64,000 nt of DNA from Comamonadaceae bacterium 2FH (GCA_005503335.1 SCMQ01000005.1:1-64000), one strand, 5' to 3'. Positions 17,204 to 26,073 are shown, numbered from the stretch's first letter. Numbers and translations are program-made. The notes: generated from the sequence alone by a model not told the origin.

Positions 17204-17695
17204 ATGAAGCTGGATTCTGTCGATTTGCGCATACTGACCGAGCTGCAGCAGGACGGCTCGCTGTCCAACGTGGAACTGGCGCGGCGCGTGCACCTGAGCC
17301 CCTCACCCTGCCTGGCCCGCGTCAAGGCGCTGGAGGCGGCCGGCGTGATCGACCGCTACGTGGCGCTCACCAGCGCGACGGCCCTGGGTCTGGGACTCAA
17401 CGTGTTCATCAACATCAGCCTCAAGACCCAGAGCAAGCAGGCCCTGGCCGACTTCGAGCAGCGCATCGCCGAGCACGACGAGGTGATGGAGTGCTACCTG
17501 ATGACCGGCGACAGCGACTACCTGATCCGCGTGGCCGTGGCCAACATCGCGGCACTGGAGAAGTTCATCCTGGAGCAGCTCACGCCGATCCCGGGCGTGG
17601 AGAAGATACGCTCTAGCTTCGCGCTCAAGCAGGTGCGCTACAAGACCGCCCTGCCCTTGCCGGGCCGCGGGCACGAAGTCATGAGTGAGCGCTAA
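17204..17695 (+). CDS. Lrp/AsnC-family transcriptional regulator
   Basis: A 163-aa regulator with an N-terminal helix-turn-helix (residues 5-60: [37 protein letters not shown]) and a C-terminal RAM ligand domain (GDSDYLIRV). It is divergent from the E1 gene, 101 bp apart, and probably responds to an amino acid and controls that gene and itself. It converges with the second Lrp gene, their stops 3 bp apart. Confidence 0.92.
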   Translation: MKLDSVDLRILTELQQDGSLSNVELARRVHLSPSPCLARVKALEAAGVIDRYVALTSATALGLGLNVFINISLKTQSKQALADFEQRIAEHDEVMECYLMTGDSDYLIRVAVANIAALEKFILEQLTPIPGVEKIRSSFALKQVRYKTALPLPGRGHEVMSER

Positions 17696-17698
17696 CGC

Positions 17699-18154
17699 TC
17701 AACGAAACAGAGGCAGATCGGCCTTCTTGAGGGTGCGCAGCACGAAGCTGGACTTGCTGTGGCGTATGCCGCGGATCTTGTAGAGCCGCTCGCGCAGCAG
17801 GCGCTCGTAGTCCTTGGTGTCCTTCACGGCCACGCGCAGCAGGTAGTCGTACTCGCCCGAGACCAGGTAGGCCTCGACCACCTCGGGGATGTTGGCCAGG
17901 GTCTCGCCGAACTTCTCGAGGGTGTTGTCCGAGTGGCTGTCGAGCGTGACCTGGATCAGCACGGTCTCGCCCAGGTCCAGGGCTTGGGCATTGAGGCGCA
18001 CGGTGTAGCCCTCGATGACGCCGGCCTCCTCCATCTTCTTGATGCGGGCCCAGCAGGGCGTGCCGCTCAGGCCCACGGCCTGGCCGATTTCCTGTAGGCT
18101 GGCGCGCGCGTTGGCCTGCAGGACCTGGAGGATTTTTCTGTCTATCTTGTCCAT
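17699..18154 (-). CDS. Lrp/AsnC-family transcriptional regulator
   Basis: A 151-aa regulator. Its helix-turn-helix has IGQAVGLSGTPCWARIKKMEEAGVI and its RAM domain has SGEYDYLLRV and a C-terminal RHSKSSFVLRTLKK. It is a paralogue of, not a copy of, the neighbouring regulator. Proteins ending in this way (BkdR/Lrp-like) often control amino-acid or 2-oxoacid breakdown; here the target is not evident. Confidence 0.92.
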   Translation of the reverse strand: MDKIDRKILQVLQANARASLQEIGQAVGLSGTPCWARIKKMEEAGVIEGYTVRLNAQALDLGETVLIQVTLDSHSDNTLEKFGETLANIPEVVEAYLVSGEYDYLLRVAVKDTKDYERLLRERLYKIRGIRHSKSSFVLRTLKKADLPLFR

Positions 18155-18304
18155 GCAGTAGAACCTTCTGTGTTTTTGGTATCAACAGCGAATCTATCTG
18201 ATTCAAAGGAAAAATCCAAAAAGAACAGACAGTTTTTCCGGGGCTTTGGGCCCACACTCTCTCTCATGCATCAGGCATTTACCGATGTGCGGTGCAGGAC
18301 AAGA

Positions 18305-18329
18305 CCCAGCGGGCTACCCGCCCGCTGGG
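18305..18329. other. 10-bp stem hairpin in intergenic region
   Basis: CCCAGCGGGC (18305-18314) and GCCCGCTGGG (18320-18329) are perfect complements around a 5-nt loop. The region 18155-18441 between the Lrp and aldehyde dehydrogenase genes otherwise holds only the terminator at 18385-18410. The hairpin may be a secondary stop or part of the leader of the Lrp gene. Confidence 0.45.
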
Positions 18330-18384
18330 GCGCTTGTTGCCCCGGGGCCCAGGTGCTGGGACAAGTCTTCCGGCGGCAGAAATG

Positions 18385-18410
18385 AAAAAGGCCGCGCGCT
18401 CTCGCGCGGC
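18385..18410 (-). terminator. rho-independent terminator of the aldehyde dehydrogenase gene
   Basis: On the minus strand GCCGCGCG, loop AGAG, CGCGCGGC (18410-18391) is followed by CTTTTT (18390-18385). It lies about 32 bp past the stop codon of the aldehyde dehydrogenase gene. A classic intrinsic terminator. Confidence 0.85.
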
Positions 18411-18441
18411 GGCCCGGGTTCGGCAACGGCCGTTTCTGGGT

Positions 18442-19875
18442 TCAGTCGTGCTTGATCGAAATGGTCTTGAGCACGGTGAAGCCGTAGAGGGCCTCGAAGC
18501 CCTTCTCGCGGCCCCAGCCGCTGGCCTTGATGCCGCCGAACGGCAGCTCGATGCCGCCGCCCGCGCCGTAGTTGTTGACGAACACCTGGCCGGATCTCAC
18601 CTGGCGCGCGATGCGCAGCTGGCGGCCGCCGTCGCGCGTCCAGACGCTGGCCGCGAGGCCGTATTCGGTGGCATTGGCCAGGCGCACGGCATCCTGCTCG
18701 TCGTCGAAGGGCATGGCGGCGAGCACCGGGCCGAACACCTCCTGCTGCGCGAGGCGGTGGTCCACCGGCACGTCGCGCACCAGGGTCGGCGCCTGGTAGT
18801 AGCCGGTCTTGGGCGCCTCGGCCACGACCTGGCCCTGGGCCGCGATCGCCAGGCCGTCGCCGCGCACCTCGTCGAGGAAGGCCGCCACGCGCTGCAGCTG
18901 GGTCTGGCGGATCAGCGGGCCGCAGTCCAGGTCCAGCGCGGCCGGGCCCACGCGCAGCTTTGCGAAGGCCTGGGACAGGCGCTCCACGACCTGCTCGTAG
19001 GCGCTGCGCTGCACCAGCAGGCGGCTGCCGGCCGAGCAGGTCTGGCCGGCGTTCTGCACGATGGCGTTGACCACCACGGGCAGCATGGCGTCGAAGTCGG
19101 CGTCGGCGAACACGATCTGCGGCGACTTGCCGCCCAGCTCCAGCGTGACCGGCGTGTAGTTCTCGGTGGCGGCGCGCACCACCACCTGGCCTATGGTCGG
19201 CGAGCCGGTGAACGAGACATGGTCCAGCCCCTTGTGCCGCACCAGGGCGTCGCCGACCTCGTGGCCGTAGCCGGTCACGATGTTGATCGCGCCCTCGGGG
19301 AAGCCGACCTCGGCCGCGAGCTCGGCCACGCGCAGCAGCGAGAGGCAGGCGTCCTCGGCCGGCTTGACCACGCAGGCATTGCCGGCCGCGAGCGCGCCGC
19401 CCACGCTGCGGCCGAAGATCTGCAGCGGGTAGTTCCAGGGAATGATGTGGCCGGTCACGCCGTGCGGCTCGCGTATGGTGAGCACGGTGTAGCCGTTCTG
19501 GTAGGGGATGGTCTCGCCGTGCAGCTTGTCGGCCGCGCCGCCGTAGAACTCGAAGTAGCGCGCCACGGCGGCGGCGTCGGCACGCGCCTGCTTGAGCGGC
19601 TTGCCGCAGTCGCGCGCCTCGAGCTGGGCCAGCTCCTCGGCATGCTCGATCATCTTCAGCGACAGCTTGTTCATCAGGCGGCCGCGCTCGGCCGCGGTGA
19701 AGCGGCCCCAGGCGCCCTCGTAGGCGCTGCGGGCGGCGCGCACGGCCAGGTCGATGTCGGCCGCATTGCCGCGTGCCAGAGCGTCGAACACCTGGCCGTC
19801 GGACGGGTCGACGACGGGGATGGATTCGCCGGAACTCGGTGCCACCCAGCGGTTGGCGATGAAATGCTGCTGCAT
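18442..19875 (-). CDS. NAD(P)-dependent aldehyde dehydrogenase
   Basis: A 477-aa cytosolic enzyme that oxidises an aldehyde to its acid. The catalytic Cys280 (NAGQTCSAGSR), general-base Glu246 (LELGGKSP) and oxyanion Asn148 (PWNYP) are present, with the cofactor loop FTGSPTIG. It is divergent from a FadR-type GntR regulator, 208 bp away, which probably controls it. The family includes betaine-aldehyde and gamma-aminobutyraldehyde dehydrogenases; the substrate cannot be chosen here. Confidence 0.9.
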   Translation of the reverse strand: MQQHFIANRWVAPSSGESIPVVDPSDGQVFDALARGNAADIDLAVRAARSAYEGAWGRFTAAERGRLMNKLSLKMIEHAEELAQLEARDCGKPLKQARADAAAVARYFEFYGGAADKLHGETIPYQNGYTVLTIREPHGVTGHIIPWNYPLQIFGRSVGGALAAGNACVVKPAEDACLSLLRVAELAAEVGFPEGAINIVTGYGHEVGDALVRHKGLDHVSFTGSPTIGQVVVRAATENYTPVTLELGGKSPQIVFADADFDAMLPVVVNAIVQNAGQTCSAGSRLLVQRSAYEQVVERLSQAFAKLRVGPAALDLDCGPLIRQTQLQRVAAFLDEVRGDGLAIAAQGQVVAEAPKTGYYQAPTLVRDVPVDHRLAQQEVFGPVLAAMPFDDEQDAVRLANATEYGLAASVWTRDGGRQLRIARQVRSGQVFVNNYGAGGGIELPFGGIKASGWGREKGFEALYGFTVLKTISIKHD

Positions 19876-19925
19876 GCGCTGCCTCCAGAAAAAAGGGCCG
19901 GACCTGCTGCCCGGCCATGGCGGCG

Positions 19926-19955
19926 ATCATAGGCGGCGCCGCGCAAAGTTGTCAA
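19926..19955 (-). promoter_or_regulatory. sigma-70 promoter of the aldehyde dehydrogenase gene
   Basis: On the minus strand TTGACA (19955-19950) and TATGAT (19931-19926) are 18 bp apart, about 50 bp before the start codon. TTGTCAATTTAA (19949-19960) overlaps the -35 box and a similar TTGTAAATTAA lies at 20013-20023 before the divergent GntR gene. The pair could be the regulator's binding sites. Confidence 0.55.
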
Positions 19956-20083
19956 TTTAATTTTCTTCTTTGCGAGCAATCTGCAGGGATTTTCGCAAAT
20001 TCAGCCCAGTTGTTGTAAATTAATATGACCTGTTTCGGGTCTGGCGCCGTGCCAGAATCCGAGCATCCACGACCCTCGCGACC

Positions 20084-20869
20084 ATGCACCCTGCCCTCAA
20101 CGCCTCTTCGCTGCCGTCTGCCCTCGAGGCCGAGCTCGGGCCCGCGGCCTTGGTGGCCGACCTGGGCCTGGCGCCGGTGCGCCACGAGCGCTTCGCCGAG
20201 CGCGTCTACGACGGCCTGTTCCACGCCATCATGACCGGCAGGCTCGCACCCGGCGCGCGCCTGCCGGCCGAGCACGAGCTCGCGGGTCAGTTCCAGGTCT
20301 CGCGCCCCGTGGTGCGCCAGGCGCTGGACCGGCTGCGCAAGGACGGCCTGGTCAGCTCGGTGCGCGGCTCGGGCAGCTATGTGCGCGCGGCGCCCGCGCC
20401 CCAGCCCGAGGCGCCGCCGGCCGCGGCCGACATGGCCCATATCCTGCACGGCCTGGAGCTGCGCGGCATTGTCGAGCCCGAATGCGCCTACCTCGCGGCG
20501 CTGCGGCGCGGGCCGCAGGACCTCGCGCGCATGCAGGAGATGCTCGAGGGCTTCGAGCAGGCCGCCGCCAACGGCGACGTGGCCCACCATTTCGACTACG
20601 GCTTCCACGAAGCCATCGCCCAGGCCACGGCCAACCCGCGCATGGCCCAGGTGCTGGCCACGCTGAAGTTCGACGTCAGCCACGCGATCAACCTCTGGCG
20701 CCACATGGCCCAGATGCGGCCCTGGCAGCGCACCCAGGATGTGCAGGCCGAGCACCGCGCGATCTTCGAGCTGATCCGTGCGCAGGACGCCGAGGGCGCG
20801 CGGCGCGCCATGCGCAGCCATGTCGAGAAGGCGCGCATCCGCATGCTGGAGGCGACGCCGGGGATTTAG
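20084..20869 (+). CDS. GntR-family regulator, FadR (FCD) subfamily
   Basis: A 261-aa regulator with an N-terminal winged helix (about residues 35-100; LPAEHELAGQFQVSRPVVRQALDRLRKDGLV, then RGSGSYV) and a C-terminal FCD helical domain (DYGFHEAIA, DVQAEHRAIFELI). It is likely to repress the divergent aldehyde dehydrogenase gene and itself. Its stop overlaps the stop of the convergent transsulfuration gene by 3 bp. Confidence 0.88.
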   Translation: MHPALNASSLPSALEAELGPAALVADLGLAPVRHERFAERVYDGLFHAIMTGRLAPGARLPAEHELAGQFQVSRPVVRQALDRLRKDGLVSSVRGSGSYVRAAPAPQPEAPPAAADMAHILHGLELRGIVEPECAYLAALRRGPQDLARMQEMLEGFEQAAANGDVAHHFDYGFHEAIAQATANPRMAQVLATLKFDVSHAINLWRHMAQMRPWQRTQDVQAEHRAIFELIRAQDAEGARRAMRSHVEKARIRMLEATPGI

Positions 20870-22011
20870 CGCGAAGCCGCTATCGCCTGGTCGACATCCT
20901 CGATCAGGTCCTCGATGTCCTCGATTCCGACCGACAGGCGCACCAGCGCGTCGGGCAGGCCGGCCTGCTGGCGCTGCGCGGCGGGAATCGAGGCATGGGT
21001 CATCACCGTAGGCAGGCCGATCAGCGACTCGACGCCGCCCAGGCTCTCGGCCAGGGAGAACAGCCGGGTCTGGGTCGTGAAGCGCCGGTTGCGCTCGACC
21101 CCGCCCTGCAGCTCGAGCGAGATCATGCCGCCAAAGGCGCGCATCTGCCGGCTGGCGAGCGCATGGTAGGGGCTGGAGGCCAGGCCCGGATAGGCGAGCT
21201 GCCGGACCTCGGGATGGGCCGCCAGGTGCTGGGCCAGCTGCAGCGCGTTCTCGCAATGCTGGCGCATGCGCAGGGCCAGGGTCTTGATGCCGCGCAGCAC
21301 CAGGAAGCAGTCCAGCGGCCCCGGCACCGCGCCGACCGCGTTCTGCAGGAACTTGAGCTCCTGGTACAGCGCTTCGTCCCGGCCCACCAGGGCGCCGCCG
21401 ATCACGTCCGAATGGCCGCCCAGGTACTTGGTCGTGCTGTGGACCACGATGTCCGCGCCCAGCGCCAGGGGCTGCTGCAGGTAGGGCGAGGCGAAGGTGT
21501 TGTCCACGACCAGCCTGGCCCCCTGCGCGTGCGCGAGCTCGGCGATGGCGGCGATGTCGCAGACGGTGAGCAGCGGGTTGCTCGGCGTCTCCAGCCAGAC
21601 GATTTTCGTGTTCGGACGCAGCGCGGCGCGCACCGCGTCCAGCGAGGTCGCGTCGACGAAGCTGGTGGCCAGCCCCCAGCGCGCGAAGACCTGGGTCATC
21701 AGGCGGTAGCTGCCGCCATACAGGTCCTGGCCGCACACCAGATGGTCGCCGCTGCTCAGCGACTGCAGCAGCGCGGACTCGGCCGCCAGGCCGCTCGCGA
21801 AGGCCAGGCCCCAGGCGCCCTGCTCCAGCGCCGCCAGGTTCGCTTCGAGCGCGCTGCGCGTGGGGTTGGCGGTGCGCGCGTAGTCATAGCCCTTGTGGCG
21901 GCCGGGCGCCTCCTGAACGAAGGTCGAGCTCAGGTAGACCGGCGTCATGATGGCGCCGGTGCTCGGGTCCGGCGGCTGGCCGGCGTGTATGGCCTGGGTG
22001 GAAAAGCGCAT
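20866..22011 (-). CDS. cystathionine gamma-synthase/lyase family PLP enzyme
   Basis: A 381-aa Cys/Met-metabolism PLP enzyme. The internal aldimine lysine is Lys195 in HSTTKYLGGHSD, and the PLP-aspartate is in VVDNTFASPYLQQPL. It starts 16 bp after the cystathionine beta-synthase-like gene, so the two form an operon that can run reverse transsulfuration: homocysteine to cystathionine, then to cysteine and 2-oxobutyrate. Sequence alone does not separate gamma-lyase from gamma-synthase; the operon favours a lyase. Confidence 0.88.
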   Translation of the reverse strand: MRFSTQAIHAGQPPDPSTGAIMTPVYLSSTFVQEAPGRHKGYDYARTANPTRSALEANLAALEQGAWGLAFASGLAAESALLQSLSSGDHLVCGQDLYGGSYRLMTQVFARWGLATSFVDATSLDAVRAALRPNTKIVWLETPSNPLLTVCDIAAIAELAHAQGARLVVDNTFASPYLQQPLALGADIVVHSTTKYLGGHSDVIGGALVGRDEALYQELKFLQNAVGAVPGPLDCFLVLRGIKTLALRMRQHCENALQLAQHLAAHPEVRQLAYPGLASSPYHALASRQMRAFGGMISLELQGGVERNRRFTTQTRLFSLAESLGGVESLIGLPTVMTHASIPAAQRQQAGLPDALVRLSVGIEDIEDLIEDVDQAIAASR

Positions 22012-22027
22012 GGCTGCCTCTCTCGAT

Positions 22028-23020
22028 TCAGGATGGATCCGGCGGCGCAGCGTCCAGGTAGCCCTGGGCCCGCATCCAGTCGTCGCTGTAGAGCTTGCCC
22101 AGGTACTGGCGGCCGCCGTCGGGCAGCAGCACCACGACCAGATCCTGAGGGCCCAGCCGGGGCGCGAGCTGCAGCGCGGCCAGCAGCGCGGCGCCCGAGG
22201 AGCCGCCGGCGAACAGGCCCTCGCTGCGGGCCAGCTGCCGCGCCATCAGGAAGCTGTCCTTGTCGCCGACCTGGATCACGTCGTCGATGACGGCCCAGTC
22301 CAGCGCCTTGGGGATGAAGTCCTCGCCTATGCCCTCGAGCTTGTAGACATGGGGCGGGACCTCGACGCCGCGGTGGAACAGGTCGTAGAAGATCGAGCCC
22401 TCGGGGTCGACGCCGACCACCCGCACCGCGGGGTTCTTTTCCTTGAGGTAGCGGCCGACGCCGGTGATGCTGCCGCAGGTGCCCATGCAACAGACGAAAT
22501 GCGTCACCCTGCCCTCGGTGTCGGCCCAGATCTCGGGGCCGGTGCTCGCGTAATGCGCCAGGGTGTTGTCCGGGTTGTCGTACTGGTTGCACAGGAAGGC
22601 GCCGGGGATCTCGCGCGCCAGCCGCTGCGCCACCTGGATGTAGCCGCGCGGGTCGTCGGGCGGCACGTCGGTGGGGCAGACCACGACCTCGGCGCCCATG
22701 GCGCGCAGCATGTCGATCTTCTCCTTCGACTGCTTGTCGGCGATGGTGAACAGGGTCTTGTAGCCGCGCCCGGCGGCGAACAGCGCCAGGCCCATGCCGG
22801 TGTTGCCCGAAGTGCATTCCACGATGGTGGCGCCGGGCCCGATCTGGCCGCGCCGCTCGGCCTGCTGGATCATGAACATGCCGATGCGGTCCTTCACCGA
22901 ACCGCCCGGGTTCAGGAATTCCAGCTTGGCGTAGACGGCGCAGGACAGCTGCCGGGTGAGCTGGTTCAGGCGCACCAGCGGCGTGTGGCCGATCGCATCC
23001 AGGACGCTCTCGTATCTCAT
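22028..23020 (-). CDS. cystathionine beta-synthase / cysteine synthase-like PLP enzyme
   Basis: A 330-aa fold-type II PLP enzyme. Lys43 in NPGGSVKDRIG binds PLP, TSGNTGMGLA binds the phosphate or substrate carboxylate, and EGLFAGGSSGAAL closes the site. It lacks C-terminal CBS domains. The EGIGEDFIPK loop is more like cystathionine beta-synthase than CysK. It leads the operon with the cystathionine gene downstream. Confidence 0.87.
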   Translation of the reverse strand: MRYESVLDAIGHTPLVRLNQLTRQLSCAVYAKLEFLNPGGSVKDRIGMFMIQQAERRGQIGPGATIVECTSGNTGMGLALFAAGRGYKTLFTIADKQSKEKIDMLRAMGAEVVVCPTDVPPDDPRGYIQVAQRLAREIPGAFLCNQYDNPDNTLAHYASTGPEIWADTEGRVTHFVCCMGTCGSITGVGRYLKEKNPAVRVVGVDPEGSIFYDLFHRGVEVPPHVYKLEGIGEDFIPKALDWAVIDDVIQVGDKDSFLMARQLARSEGLFAGGSSGAALLAALQLAPRLGPQDLVVVLLPDGGRQYLGKLYSDDWMRAQGYLDAAPPDPS

Positions 23021-23057
23021 GGCAGCCCCCTCTGTCGTGTGGCGGCAGGCTCTGAAC

Positions 23058-23088
23058 CCACCGCCGGCGCAGGCGCAACCGGCGGTGG
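23058..23088 (-). promoter_or_regulatory. 10-bp stem hairpin upstream of the beta-synthase gene
   Basis: CCACCGCCGG (23058-23067) and CCGGCGGTGG (23079-23088) are perfect complements around an 11-nt loop, 38-68 bp before the start codon at 23020. It could fold in the mRNA leader or be a DNA-level operator. It does not resemble a known riboswitch. Confidence 0.4.
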
Positions 23089-23176
23089 TCGGCTCACTTT
23101 AGCCGTTTCACGCCGGCTCGGGAAGCGGCCCTGCCGGGCAATGCGCGGGCCTGCCCCAGAACGGGGCCCGGGGGAC

Positions 23177-24118
23177 TCAGCCGCCGTGGCCCTGGTGGCC
23201 GCGCAGCCGGTCGATCAGGCCGTTGAGCTCGTCTAGCGAGCCGAACTGTATTGCCAGCTCGCCCATCTCCTCGGCGCGGCCGTGGCGCTTGACGCGCTTT
23301 TTCACGCGCACCTCGACCTCGGCCGTCAGCAGGTCGGACAGCTCCTCCTCGACGCGCTTGAGGTCGCGCGACTTCTCGGGCTTGGGTTTCTGCGGCACCA
23401 GGTTGAACTCGGCGCCGAGCTTCTTGACCAGGCGCTCGGCCTCGCGCACCGACATCTGCTTGGCGCCGATCTGGTTGGCCGCCGTGATCTGATTGGCCCT
23501 GTCCAGCGCCAGCAGGGCCCGCGCGTGGCCCATGTCCAGGTCGCCGGCCATCAGCATGGTCTGCACCGGCTCGGCCAGGTTCAAGAGGCGCAGCAGGTTG
23601 CTGGCCGCGCTGCGCGAGCGCCCCACGGCCTGGGCCGCCTGTTCGTGAGTGAGCCCAAACTCCTTCACCAGGCGTTGCAGGCCATGGGCCTCCTCCAGAG
23701 GGTTGAGGTCCTCGCGCTGGATGTTCTCGATCAGCGCCATGGCCGCGGCGGACTCGTTGGGCACGTCGCGCACCAGCACCGGCACGCTATCCAGGCCGGC
23801 CAGCCGGGCCGCGCGGAAGCGCCGCTCGCCGGCGATGATCTCGTGCTTGCCTGCATGCGGCCCGTCGTTGAGCTTGCGCACGAGTATCGGCTGCATGATG
23901 CCCTGGGCCTTGATCGACTCGGCCAGCTCGTAGAGCGCGCCCTCGTCCATGCGCGTGCGCGGCTGGTAGACGCCGGGCACCATCTCGGCCAGCGCCAGCG
24001 TCGACGGCGGGATGCCGCCGGCGCCTGCGCCCTCCAGTTCGGTAGAACGTTCCGCCGCCTTGGGGCCCAGCAGGGCTTCGAGTCCGCGGCCCAGGCCCTT
24101 GGGTTTCTTGGTCACCAT
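23177..24118 (-). CDS. parB: chromosome partitioning protein ParB
   Basis: A 313-aa CTP-dependent DNA clamp that loads at parS sites and spreads to organise the origin region. The N-terminal KGLGRGLEALLG motif contacts ParA, the ParB/Srx domain has YQPR and GERRFRAARLAG, and the helix-turn-helix LTHEQAAQAVGRSRSAASNLLRLL binds parS. The C-terminal dimer domain ends the protein. Three parS sequences lie 2-3 kb upstream in rsmG and mnmG. Confidence 0.96.
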   Translation of the reverse strand: MVTKKPKGLGRGLEALLGPKAAERSTELEGAGAGGIPPSTLALAEMVPGVYQPRTRMDEGALYELAESIKAQGIMQPILVRKLNDGPHAGKHEIIAGERRFRAARLAGLDSVPVLVRDVPNESAAAMALIENIQREDLNPLEEAHGLQRLVKEFGLTHEQAAQAVGRSRSAASNLLRLLNLAEPVQTMLMAGDLDMGHARALLALDRANQITAANQIGAKQMSVREAERLVKKLGAEFNLVPQKPKPEKSRDLKRVEEELSDLLTAEVEVRVKKRVKRHGRAEEMGELAIQFGSLDELNGLIDRLRGHQGHGG

Positions 24119-24130
24119 TTGTTTGTCTTC

Positions 24131-24670
24131 TCAGTCTTTCAACAAGGCCTGCAGCAGCGCATGGCCTTCGGGCCAGTCGCCCAGCTTGGATTCGGCATTG
24201 ATGTGGCCGCAAGGGCCCAGCTCGTGCAGCCGGCTGCCCCACTGGCGTGCGAGTTCGCGCGCATGGTCCAGGCTGCCGTAGGCGTCGTCGCTGCTGGCCA
24301 CCAGCAGGCTCTTGAACGGCAGCGGCTGGTGCGCGATCGGCAGCCAGCCCGGCAGCTGGGCAGCCAGGTCAGGGCGCGCCAGCTCGGGAGGCGCGACCAG
24401 CAGCGCGGCGGTCACACGCCCGGTGTTGCGCGAATGCGCGGCCCACCAGGCCAGCTGAATGCAGCCCAGGCTGTGCGCCACCAGCACGGCGGGCTCGTCG
24501 CAGGCCAGCAGCTGGTCCTCGAGCCGGGCGATCCAGTCGCCGCGCAGCGGGCGCTGCCAGTCGTGCTGCTCGACGCGGCGGTAGCCGTATTTCCGCTCCC
24601 AGCGGCTTTGCCAGTGCTCGGGCCCGCTGCCCTGCCAGCCGGGCAGGACCAGGACGTTCTCGGGCTTCAT
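24131..24670 (-). CDS. RBBP9/YdeN-type alpha/beta hydrolase
   Basis: A 179-aa serine hydrolase of unknown substrate. Motifs in order: LPGWQGSGPEHWQ near the N-terminus (oxyanion region), nucleophile AHSLGC, an Asp in ASSDDAYG and the histidine in CGHINAES. It starts 2 bp after the parA stop and ends 12 bp before parB, so it is in the partition operon. The start codon ATG 24670 overlaps no upstream gene. The reason for its place between parA and parB is unknown. Confidence 0.82.
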   Translation of the reverse strand: MKPENVLVLPGWQGSGPEHWQSRWERKYGYRRVEQHDWQRPLRGDWIARLEDQLLACDEPAVLVAHSLGCIQLAWWAAHSRNTGRVTAALLVAPPELARPDLAAQLPGWLPIAHQPLPFKSLLVASSDDAYGSLDHARELARQWGSRLHELGPCGHINAESKLGDWPEGHALLQALLKD

Positions 24671-24672
24671 GC

Positions 24673-25443
24673 TCACATGGCCTTGATGCGTTCGACCATC
24701 TCGTGGGCGAACTCCACGAAGGCCTGGCTGCCCTTGGCCGCGGGATCGAACACCACGCCGGGCAGGCCGTAGCTCGGCGCCTCGGCCAGGCGCACGTTGC
24801 GCGGGATCACGGTGTTGAACACCTTGTCGCCGAAATGGCCCTTGAGCTGGTCGCTGACCTGCTGCTGCAGCGTGATGCGCGGGTCGAACATCACGCGCAG
24901 CAGGCCGATGATCTGCAGGTCCTTGTTGAGGTTGGCGTGCACCTGCTTGATGGTGTTGACCAGGTCGGTCAGGCCCTCGAGCGCGAAGTACTCGCACTGC
25001 ATGGGCACGATCACGCCATGGGCCGAGCACAGGCCGTTGAGCGTCAGCATGGACAGGCTGGGCGGGCAGTCGATCAGCACGAAGTCGTAGTCGGCCTCGA
25101 CCTCGGCCAGCGCGGTCTTGAGGCGCTTCTCGCGCTGCTCGAGTTCGACCAGCTCGACCTCGGCTCCGGCCAGCTCGCGGTTGGCGCCCAGCACCTGGTA
25201 GCCGCAGGACTCGGAGCGCACCGCGGCCTCGCGCACCGAGGCAGAACCGAGCAGCACGTCGTAGACGCTGAGCGCGAGCTGGCGCTTGTCCACGCCCGAG
25301 CCCATGGTGGCATTGCCCTGGGGGTCGAGGTCGACCATCAGCACGCGCTGGCCGACCTTGGCCAGGCCGGCGCAGAGGTTGACGGTGGTGGTGGTCTTGC
25401 CGACCCCACCCTTCTGGTTCGCAACGCAAAAAATTCTGGCCAT
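24673..25443 (-). CDS. parA: chromosome partitioning ATPase ParA
   Basis: A 256-aa deviant-Walker ATPase that works with ParB in origin segregation. KGGVGKTTT (residues 11-19) carries the signature lysine, Walker A' DLDPQGN follows at about 39-45, and IDCPPSLSMLTLN is the Walker B region. A short N-terminus without a helix-turn-helix shows it to be the chromosomal type. Confidence 0.96.
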   Translation of the reverse strand: MARIFCVANQKGGVGKTTTTVNLCAGLAKVGQRVLMVDLDPQGNATMGSGVDKRQLALSVYDVLLGSASVREAAVRSESCGYQVLGANRELAGAEVELVELEQREKRLKTALAEVEADYDFVLIDCPPSLSMLTLNGLCSAHGVIVPMQCEYFALEGLTDLVNTIKQVHANLNKDLQIIGLLRVMFDPRITLQQQVSDQLKGHFGDKVFNTVIPRNVRLAEAPSYGLPGVVFDPAAKGSQAFVEFAHEMVERIKAM

Positions 25444-25458
25444 CTGGATCGACCCGCC

Positions 25459-26073
25459 TTATTTGGAGATGGCCAGCTTGACGCCGAAGCCGATCAGGAA
25501 CACGCCCGCCAGCTTTTCCAGCGTGCGGGAGATCATGGGGTTGGCGCGCAGGCGCTCGGCCAGGAAATGGGTCAGCAGCACCACGCTGAGGCAGTAGGCG
25601 AAGGTCAGGACCGCGATGGTCGCCGCCATCACGCCGAAGGTGAGCAGACCCTGGTGGGCCGCCGGATCGACGAACAGCGGGAAGAAGGCCATGTAGAACA
25701 CGATGGCCTTGGGGTTGAGCAGCGTGATGGTGAAGGCCTGGCGGAAGTAGTGGCGCGGGCGTATGTTCAGCACCGGCTTCGCTCCGGGCTTGGCGCTCAG
25801 CATGCGCAGGCCCAGCCAGGCCAAGTAGGCAGCGCCCAGCCATTGCACGGCGGCGAAGGCCGCCGGGTAGGCCGCCAGCAGGGCCGCCACGCCGGCCACG
25901 GCCATCCACAGCAGCACCTGGTCGCCCGCGATCAGGCCGAACACGGCCCCCAGCCCTCCCCTCACCCCACCCTTGCCGGTGGAGGTGATCAGCGCCAGAT
26001 TGCCGGGACCGGGAATCGCGAGAAACAGGATGATGGCCGCGACGAAAGCGCCGTAATCTGCAACGCCGAACAT
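25459..26073 (-). CDS. LysE-family amino acid exporter
   Basis: A 204-aa inner-membrane protein with about six transmembrane helices and the RhtB/LysE pattern PGPGNLALIT near residue 21 and LLNPKAIVFYMAFFP near 115. It exports an amino acid or derivative; the substrate is not predictable. It lies 15 bp before parA in the same direction, as in many betaproteobacterial origin regions. Confidence 0.9.
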   Translation of the reverse strand: MFGVADYGAFVAAIILFLAIPGPGNLALITSTGKGGVRGGLGAVFGLIAGDQVLLWMAVAGVAALLAAYPAAFAAVQWLGAAYLAWLGLRMLSAKPGAKPVLNIRPRHYFRQAFTITLLNPKAIVFYMAFFPLFVDPAAHQGLLTFGVMAATIAVLTFAYCLSVVLLTHFLAERLRANPMISRTLEKLAGVFLIGFGVKLAISK

